Shown piece by piece: positions 1 to 4,972 of a stretch of DNA of 14,979 nt. Below the pieces are notes generated by a model. It made no database searches, was not told the DNA's origin, and saw nothing but the letters and a program-made list of their open reading frames with translations. Source of the stretch: Planctomycetia bacterium (GTDB lineage Bacteria; Planctomycetota; Phycisphaerae; Phycisphaerales; SM1A02). Position numbers and translations under genes: made by a program. Position 1 is the first letter of the stretch. Each line of letters begins with the position of its first letter. The stretch lies in the NCBI GenBank assembly GCA_005799475.1, contig SYGQ01000022.1, forward strand, positions 1 to 14,979, written 5' to 3'.

Positions 1-434
1 CGAGCGATGCGGCGCGTGGCCTCGTGGCGCATCGCAGGCTCCGAACTGCGAATCGCGATCTTCGCCAGCATCGCCTGTCCGAGCGGCCCTTGCAGTGCGA
101 GGTGATCGAGCATGGCAAGACGGATGTCATCCTTTTCCTTCCCCATGGCGTCCCAGAGTGCCTGCCATGACGCGGGGTCCTTCCATGTCGCGAGCTTCGT
201 CATGTTGTCGCGGCGGATCGTGCCGCGTCGGACGCCGAAGTTCGTGCGAACAAAGTCGGTCGCGCTGCGCTCGTACCCACTCTGCGACGCGCCGGCCGGC
301 GTCGACGGCGTAAGGATCGACGGATTGACCGCGTACGGGAGCGCCCCGGTTGACGGGATCGGCGTGAGCAGCGAAGTCGGCGTCGGAGGTGGTGCCCCAA
401 GAGCAAGCACGCTGGCCGCGACGAGAGTGAGCAT
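1..434 (-). CDS. Secreted protein of unknown function, N-terminal part (cut by window edge)
   Basis: An open frame of 144 codons reads leftward from ATG at 434 and runs off the window without a stop. It begins with a short hydrophobic signal-like stretch (MLTLVAASVLALGA), followed by a Pro/Thr/Ser-rich low-complexity segment to about residue 50. The rest is a charged, helix-forming region; from about residue 100 its spacing (LAMLDHLALQG, AMLAKIAIRS, AMRHEATRRIA) resembles HEAT-type helical repeats. AGGGA lies just upstream of the ATG as a possible ribosome site. The start faces the haemoglobin gene with only 17 bp between the two ATGs, so promoters must overlap the coding regions or each other. 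I do not recognise a family. The call as a real gene rests on the signal peptide, codon use and frame continuity. Confidence 0.6.
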   Translation of the reverse strand, partial: MLTLVAASVLALGAPPPTPTSLLTPIPSTGALPYAVNPSILTPSTPAGASQSGYERSATDFVRTNFGVRRGTIRRDNMTKLATWKDPASWQALWDAMGKEKDDIRLAMLDHLALQGPLGQAMLAKIAIRSSEPAMRHEATRRIA

Positions 435-451
435 GTCCCTAGGATAGCCCG

Positions 452-865
452 ATGGACGGAGCCCATTCGCACGAAAAGGCGCAGATGGCACCGCACGCGA
501 CCGAGATCTATGGACGACTCGGTGAGGCGGTGTTTTGGCGCATTGCGCGGGCCTTTTACGCGCGGATCGAGCTCCAGGGCGAACTGAGGCCCATGTTCCC
601 GCGCGAACTGGAGGAGCCCATCCGGAATCAGGCGGAGTTTCTCATCCAGTACTTCGGCGGACCGACCTCCTACAGCGAGCGCAAGGGCCATCCGCGACTT
701 CGCATGCGCCACGCCCAGTTTGCCATCGGCGTGCGAGAACGAAATGCCTGGGTCGCTTGCATGGAAGGCGCGCTCACCGACGCGGCGGTCCCCGAGCCTG
801 AGCGCGCGGTCATGTCGAAGTACTTCGCCGACACGGCGACATTCTTGATGAACGCGGACACATAA
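452..865 (+). CDS. glbO: Group II truncated haemoglobin (trHbO-like)
   Basis: A 137-residue haem protein of the 2-over-2 globin fold. Residues expected for group II are visible: Tyr36 (B10) in AFYARI, Phe49 (CD1) in PMFP, His87 as proximal F8 ligand in LRMRHAQFAIG, and Trp100 (G8) in NAWVACM. The stretch YFGGPTSYSERKGHPRLRMRH is close to the family consensus. Group II globins are cytoplasmic, bind oxygen and nitric oxide tightly, and are linked to NO/peroxide handling or respiration; the exact role here is unknown. AGGA at 441-444 lies 7 bases before the chosen ATG. An inner ATG at 485, preceded by AAAAGG, would remove 11 non-conserved residues and is a real alternative. The gene is divergent from the left partial gene and convergent, 12 bp apart, with the SPOR lipoprotein. 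Confidence 0.93.
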   Translation: MDGAHSHEKAQMAPHATEIYGRLGEAVFWRIARAFYARIELQGELRPMFPRELEEPIRNQAEFLIQYFGGPTSYSERKGHPRLRMRHAQFAIGVRERNAWVACMEGALTDAAVPEPERAVMSKYFADTATFLMNADT

Positions 866-877
866 CTCGAGCGCGCG

Positions 878-1669
878 TCACTTCCCGTCGTCGAAGGCAC
901 CCACCATCAGATCCTTGCGGGCGATTGTGCGCATGGACTTCTCGGCCTCGGCGCGCGTGGGCCACGCACCGATGCGGACCGCGTAGAGCCGTTCGCCCGA
1001 GACCGTTGTGACTTCGGCGACGCGCGCATCGCCCGCGTTGGCGCGCGCGACATCCCCGGCGATCGCCTTCAAGCGCTTCTGCGCGGCAGCGAGCGTCGTG
1101 TAGCTCCCCGCCCTGATCGTGAACTGGCGAACGGGAGCCCTTGGAGTGGGTGTGGGTTGGGCGGCGGCAGGTTTCGGCGTTTCTGCAGCGGCCCTCGTTG
1201 GCGGCGGCGCGACCGGTGTCGGTGGCGGCGCCGAGAGGCGAGCGCGCTGCGCGAAACGGCGCGCAGAAGCCGCGTCTTGCGGGGCGCGGGCCGCTTCGAA
1301 CGCGGTGGCAGCACCGTCCAATGATTGTGCCGCGGTTTCGGGGCGGCCGCGCGCGAGTTCGACATCCGCGACCACAACGAGCGCCTGGCCTCGCGTGGAG
1401 GGATCGGGCGACACGGCCGCGCGTTGCGCGAGATCCCAGGCCTCCGTCTCGCGTCCGAGCCGCCACGCACTCATGGCCGCGAGCACACGCGCGCGATCGG
1501 CGTCGATACCCGTCGTGGTCTTCGCTACGGCGATGCTCTCGCCGTAGGCACGCGCGTAGTTGCCCTCTTCGTATCGCGAGATGGCTGTGGAGAGGTTTCC
1601 CGCAGGAGGGGCGCCGGCGCACGCGGCAACGAGCAGCAGCGCGAGCGTCACACTGAGCCGACCGATCAC
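878..1669 (-). CDS. SPOR-domain lipoprotein with TPR-like helical region
   Basis: A probable envelope lipoprotein of about 263 residues. From GTG at 1669 the order is: a signal peptide with lipobox L-L-V-A-A-C (Cys17), a helical region at about 25-145 with TPR-like A/Y/G spacing, a Pro/Ala-rich linker at about 146-180, and a C-terminal SPOR domain at about 181-258 (RQFTIRAGSYTTLAAAQKRL, later RLYAVRIGAWPTRAEAEKSM). SPOR domains bind denuded glycan strands of peptidoglycan, often at division sites, so a cell-wall-associated role is likely. The open frame extends to 1747, but that would put charged residues before the signal peptide and overlap the divergent ligase start at 1728. GTG at 1690 is another candidate. 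No clear Shine-Dalgarno site supports either GTG, so the start is uncertain. Confidence 0.8.
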   Translation of the reverse strand: MIGRLSVTLALLLVAACAGAPPAGNLSTAISRYEEGNYARAYGESIAVAKTTTGIDADRARVLAAMSAWRLGRETEAWDLAQRAAVSPDPSTRGQALVVVADVELARGRPETAAQSLDGAATAFEAARAPQDAASARRFAQRARLSAPPPTPVAPPPTRAAAETPKPAAAQPTPTPRAPVRQFTIRAGSYTTLAAAQKRLKAIAGDVARANAGDARVAEVTTVSGERLYAVRIGAWPTRAEAEKSMRTIARKDLMVGAFDDGK

Positions 1670-1727
1670 GATGAGGTGGCATCCATGCACGGGAGTATCG
1701 TAGTGACGCCCTCGGGCGGAAATCCCA

Positions 1728-3212
1728 GTGAGACTTCTGCGCACCATCCAAAGGCGGATCCTCCTCTCTCCATGGCGAGTCGCGGTCGTCGACGATCAGC
1801 GCGCGTGGCGGGCTTTCGAGATCCAGTTCGTGGCATGGCACCTTGCACGGGAAATCGAGCGAGTTTCGAAGGCTGAGCGCATCGGCATCATGCTGCCCAC
1901 CTCAGGGCTGTTTCCCTGCGCGGCGCTGGCAGGCTGGATCCTTGGGAAGACGATCGTCCCGCTCAACTACCTCCTAGCCCAAGGCGACTTGGCGTATGTC
2001 TGCGCTGATTCTGGTCTGGACGCCTGCGTCACGGTTGGCCCCATGCTTGAGTTCACGGGGGGTCTCCCTGAGAGTGTTCGTGCCATCCGGATGGACCAAA
2101 TGTCGTTTGGCGGCATTCCCCCAATCCGCCGTTCGCGTCGGCGTGCCGACTCGGAGCTGGCCGTCCTCCTCTACACCTCTGGGACCAGCGGGCGGCCCAA
2201 GGGGGTCATGCTGACCTGCGGCAACCTGCGTACGAATGTCGAGCAGGTCGTCGAGCATGCCAAGTTCACGCGCGTCGACACGATGCTCGGCGTCCTGCCG
2301 CAGTTTCACTCCTTCGGGTTGACGGTGCTCACGCTGCTGCCGCTCGCGGTCGGCTGCAAGGTGGTCTACACGGCTCGATTCGTCCCGCGAAGGATCATCG
2401 CGCTCATCAAGGAGCATCACCCGTCCGTGCTGGTGGCGATCCCATCGATGTACGGCGCACTACGGCTGGTGAAGGATGCCTCGCCCAAAGACCTTGCCAG
2501 CCTTCGGTTCACGGTCAGCGGAGGAGAACCGCTGTCGACGGCTGTCGCCGACGGCTTCTACGAACGCTTTGGCATCAGGATCAGCGAGGGGTACGGTCTG
2601 ACCGAGACCTCGCCCGTGACGAACTGGTGTCTCCCCCTCGAGTGGCGTCCGCGCAGCGTGGGCCGCGCGGTCAAGGGCGTCGATGAGCGGATCGTTTCGC
2701 CAAGCGGCGACACGGTCGGGCAGGGGGCGGAAGGGGAGATCCGTATCAAGGGACCCAATGTCATGGCGGGGTACTGGAATCTGCCCGAAGAAACGAGCGC
2801 GGCCTTTGACGAGCAGGGCTACTTCAGGACGGGCGACATCGGCCGCTTTGACGGAGACGGCCACCTCTTCATCACCGGGCGAATCAAGGAAATGCTCATC
2901 ATCGGCGGCGAGAATGTGTTCCCGCGGGAGATCGAAGAAGTGCTCGACCGCCACGAGAGCGTCAAGGCGAGTGCCGTCGTTGGTGTCAATGATGCGTCGC
3001 GTGGGGAAACGGCGCTTGCGTTTGTGGAACTCAAAGATGGCGCGGCGTTCAACGAGCCGTCACTGCGCGCCTGGTGCCGCGAACATCTCGCACAGTTCAA
3101 GGTGCCGCGAGAAATCCGTCACCGCGACGCGCTGCCGCGCAATGCCACAGGAAAGATCATGCGGCGCGCCCTCGCTGCCGAAGTTGCCGCCGAGTCCCCC
3201 GCGACCCCTTAG
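1728..3212 (+). CDS. AMP-forming acyl-CoA / acyl-ACP ligase (ANL superfamily)
   Basis: A 494-residue adenylating enzyme that activates a carboxylic acid with ATP, forming an acyl-AMP and then a thioester. Core motifs are intact: the P-loop-like YTSGTSGRPKGV (149-160), YGLTETSP (288-295), YFRTGD (365-370), the hinge region GRIKEMLIIGGENVFPREIE (384-403) and the C-terminal PRNATGKIMRR with catalytic Lys476. The sequence most resembles long-chain fatty acid ligases and the ligase half of Aas (acyl-ACP synthetase), without the acyltransferase or transporter domains found in Aas fusions. Substrate length cannot be read from the sequence. It starts with GTG and has no strong ribosome site. Its TAG stop overlaps the TAA stop of the convergent secreted-protein gene, and no acyltransferase or carrier-protein gene lies beside it. 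Confidence 0.88.
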   Translation: MRLLRTIQRRILLSPWRVAVVDDQRAWRAFEIQFVAWHLAREIERVSKAERIGIMLPTSGLFPCAALAGWILGKTIVPLNYLLAQGDLAYVCADSGLDACVTVGPMLEFTGGLPESVRAIRMDQMSFGGIPPIRRSRRRADSELAVLLYTSGTSGRPKGVMLTCGNLRTNVEQVVEHAKFTRVDTMLGVLPQFHSFGLTVLTLLPLAVGCKVVYTARFVPRRIIALIKEHHPSVLVAIPSMYGALRLVKDASPKDLASLRFTVSGGEPLSTAVADGFYERFGIRISEGYGLTETSPVTNWCLPLEWRPRSVGRAVKGVDERIVSPSGDTVGQGAEGEIRIKGPNVMAGYWNLPEETSAAFDEQGYFRTGDIGRFDGDGHLFITGRIKEMLIIGGENVFPREIEEVLDRHESVKASAVVGVNDASRGETALAFVELKDGAAFNEPSLRAWCREHLAQFKVPREIRHRDALPRNATGKIMRRALAAEVAAESPATP

Positions 3213-4846
3213 GGGCAGGCGCCCCAGCCCGACAAGATCGCCGTCAAGTCGATGCCGTCGACGGCACCGCTGCCATCGATGTCGCCCTGACCCGCGGCGC
3301 CCCAACCGGACAGGACGACCGAAAGATCAAGCCCATCGACAGTGCGGTCGCCATTGAGGTCTGGCACGCACGCCGGACACGCGGGCTGGTCGGATGCGAT
3401 CGTCAACTGGCCGGCCCCGGCTGGCCCCGACGGGGACGCCACGCGAACGAGGTAGTTCGCATCGCACTGCGCCGTGAACGACACCACAGACGAACTGCCG
3501 TTGGACGGACACTGGGAGTTGTCGTCGCCGCAGGCAATCGCGGCCGAACCGCACGAGCCTTCGTACACGAGGAGCACGCTGTCCATTCCGTAGCTGCCGC
3601 AAGTCGAAATCGTGATCGCCCCCTCGACATCGTCGAGCGAGAACCATGCGTCGGCGCCGAGCGTCGTGCCACCGAGCACGAGGCACCCCGCGGGCGCGGG
3701 CTGCGGCGATGCAGTCGCACCCGCAAGCGTGAATGGGAAGATGCCGAGCCCTAGCGGCCTCGGAGCGTCGCAGTGATCGTTGGCCGGCGGCGTCGGGCTG
3801 CACATCACGAGCGCCGCGTCGACGCAGAGTTGGTCCCAGGCCTTTTCGCAGCACAGCGGGTCGCTGGCACAGACGGTCGCGCAGCAGTCGGGATTGCCGC
3901 AGCCAGGCTCAAGCCGTGCCGCGTAGCAATCGCCCGAGCCACCGCACGGATTCGTGCATTGATCGTTCCAACTCAGCTGCAGCGAATAGCGCTGAAACGC
4001 CCCGCACGACTCGCCGAATGACTCGGGCGTGGGGAATGTGCCGCGCGCGACCGTCGCGTACCAGACCCCGGGCGCAAGGCACGCCGAAACCGTGTGCGAG
4101 AGGCAGGCGCTGACTTGCGCATGGAGTGGAGATTCGGACAAGCTCGCGCAGGGATTCTGTGAGAGGGCGACGAATGCTGGCGCCTTCGCCGAGAACGCAA
4201 GCGTGACTTTCGCGATCCCGTCTCCATTGGGATCGGTCACGGTAAACGAGTACGAGTCGGTGTCGGCGAGGCCCTCGCCGACCCACTGAATCTTGCCGCA
4301 GATGTCTGTCCCGTTGGTGCCCACTTGGAGTGACCCATTGGGGACCCCGTCGACGCACGCGGCGTTCGTCTGAGCCGAGCAGAGTTCGATCTCGCTCGTC
4401 GCGCCCGACGGGCAGGGGGGATCGCACTGTATGCCGCAGCCCGTTGACGCGAGATTGACGCACGCCGCATCCCAGCCGACGGTGCAGCACGATGGCAGCG
4501 CGGTGCAGACAAACTCGCAGCAGACCGCATCGGCGCAGGACGGGTTGGCGTGAACCTGGTCGCACGGACCAGACGATGCCTGCCCGCATGGAACAGGCGG
4601 TGGGGCGGTGCAGAGCGCGGGTGCGATGACATAGGCGCAATACGCGTCCCAGTTGGCGAGGCAACAGAAGCCGTCGAACGCGCACACGAGTTCACAGCAC
4701 GCTTGGTCGCCGCAGCCGGGAGTTGAGTGCGGCGCGGTGCATGAGCCGGTTGCGTTCGCGGGGCAGAGTTGCGCGAGTGCGGGAGCGCTGGCTGTGACGG
4801 CGCATGTCGCAAAGGCCAAACGGAGGATCGACGCTGCGGTGAGCAT
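3209..4846 (-). CDS. Secreted Cys-rich multidomain protein with dockerin-like C-terminus (smaller paralogue)
   Basis: A 545-residue exported protein of unknown function. Order: signal peptide 1-26 ending A-L-A-Q; Cys-Cys modules 1 and 2 (36-79, 95-137); a beta-rich domain at about 152-292 beginning SEIELC and containing ADTDSYSF; Cys-Cys module 3 (307-349); a PPC-like beta domain at about 357-485; and a paired calcium-loop tail (494-545) with DLNGDRTVDGLD and DIDGSGAVDGID, ending LSGWGACP. The tail matches the dockerin-like C-termini of Planctomycetota surface proteins, so cell-surface attachment is likely but inferred. ATG at 4846 was chosen over the open-frame start at 4954 because it puts the signal peptide at the N-terminus and lies 36 bases after a promoter candidate. 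There is no obvious Shine-Dalgarno site. It is a paralogue of the upstream 898-residue protein. Confidence 0.85.
   Translation of the reverse strand: MLTAASILRLAFATCAVTASAPALAQLCPANATGSCTAPHSTPGCGDQACCELVCAFDGFCCLANWDAYCAYVIAPALCTAPPPVPCGQASSGPCDQVHANPSCADAVCCEFVCTALPSCCTVGWDAACVNLASTGCGIQCDPPCPSGATSEIELCSAQTNAACVDGVPNGSLQVGTNGTDICGKIQWVGEGLADTDSYSFTVTDPNGDGIAKVTLAFSAKAPAFVALSQNPCASLSESPLHAQVSACLSHTVSACLAPGVWYATVARGTFPTPESFGESCGAFQRYSLQLSWNDQCTNPCGGSGDCYAARLEPGCGNPDCCATVCASDPLCCEKAWDQLCVDAALVMCSPTPPANDHCDAPRPLGLGIFPFTLAGATASPQPAPAGCLVLGGTTLGADAWFSLDDVEGAITISTCGSYGMDSVLLVYEGSCGSAAIACGDDNSQCPSNGSSSVVSFTAQCDANYLVRVASPSGPAGAGQLTIASDQPACPACVPDLNGDRTVDGLDLSVVLSGWGAAGQGDIDGSGAVDGIDLTAILSGWGACP
3213..3234. 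repeat. 22-bp direct repeat, copy 1 (partner at 4977-4998)
   Basis: These 22 bases are identical to positions 4977-4998. Both copies encode the last residues of the paired secreted proteins (LSGWGACP). The match reflects shared ancestry or strong constraint on the C-terminal tail. The copies lie 1,764 bp apart in the same orientation, so recombination between them could delete the smaller paralogue. Confidence 0.8.
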
Positions 4847-4882
4847 GGGGGACTCGATCAAACCTACGAACGGGGAGGTGAA

Positions 4883-4911
4883 AAGATACGCAAGACGACG
4901 GGAGATTCCAA
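4883..4911 (-). promoter_or_regulatory. Candidate sigma-70-type promoter for the smaller secreted paralogue
   Basis: On the minus strand, TTGGAA (4911-4906) and TATCTT (4888-4883) are separated by exactly 17 bases. The -10 element lies 36 bases before the ATG at 4846, predicting a leader of about 30 nt. The -35 element touches the T-rich tail of the terminator of the preceding gene. This is a consensus match only, with no transcript evidence. Confidence 0.5.
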
Positions 4912-4945
4912 CAAAGAAAAACCCCCCGGTCTTTCGACCGGGGGG
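4912..4945 (-). terminator. Intrinsic (Rho-independent) terminator
   Basis: On the minus strand a perfect 10-bp stem, CCCCCCGGTC / GACCGGGGGG (4945-4936 with 4931-4922) with a 4-base loop, is followed by the T-rich run TTTTTCTTTGT. It starts 27 bases after the stop codon of the 898-residue secreted protein and should end that transcript. It is the only textbook intrinsic terminator I find in the window. Confidence 0.93.
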
Positions 4946-4972
4946 TGCAATCACTTGATGAAGAAACTCGAC

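Noticed and set aside
200..712. A minus-strand frame opposite the haemoglobin and the left partial gene
   Set aside because: It overlaps two better supported genes, and its product is a run of Arg/Ser-rich low-complexity residues.
810..1841. A 343-codon minus-strand frame covering the SPOR lipoprotein in another frame
   Set aside because: Arg/Ala-rich without motifs; the frame at 878-1669 has a lipobox and a SPOR domain.
3212..3225. GGGGC-aggc-GCCCC hairpin at the ligase/secreted-protein junction as a terminator
   Set aside because: The stem is only 5 bp and no T-run follows on either strand; the sequence is explained by the conserved GACP codons.
4847..4954. N-terminal extension of the smaller secreted protein to 4954
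   Set aside because: It would start inside the terminator region and upstream of the promoter candidate, and would bury the signal peptide at residue 37.
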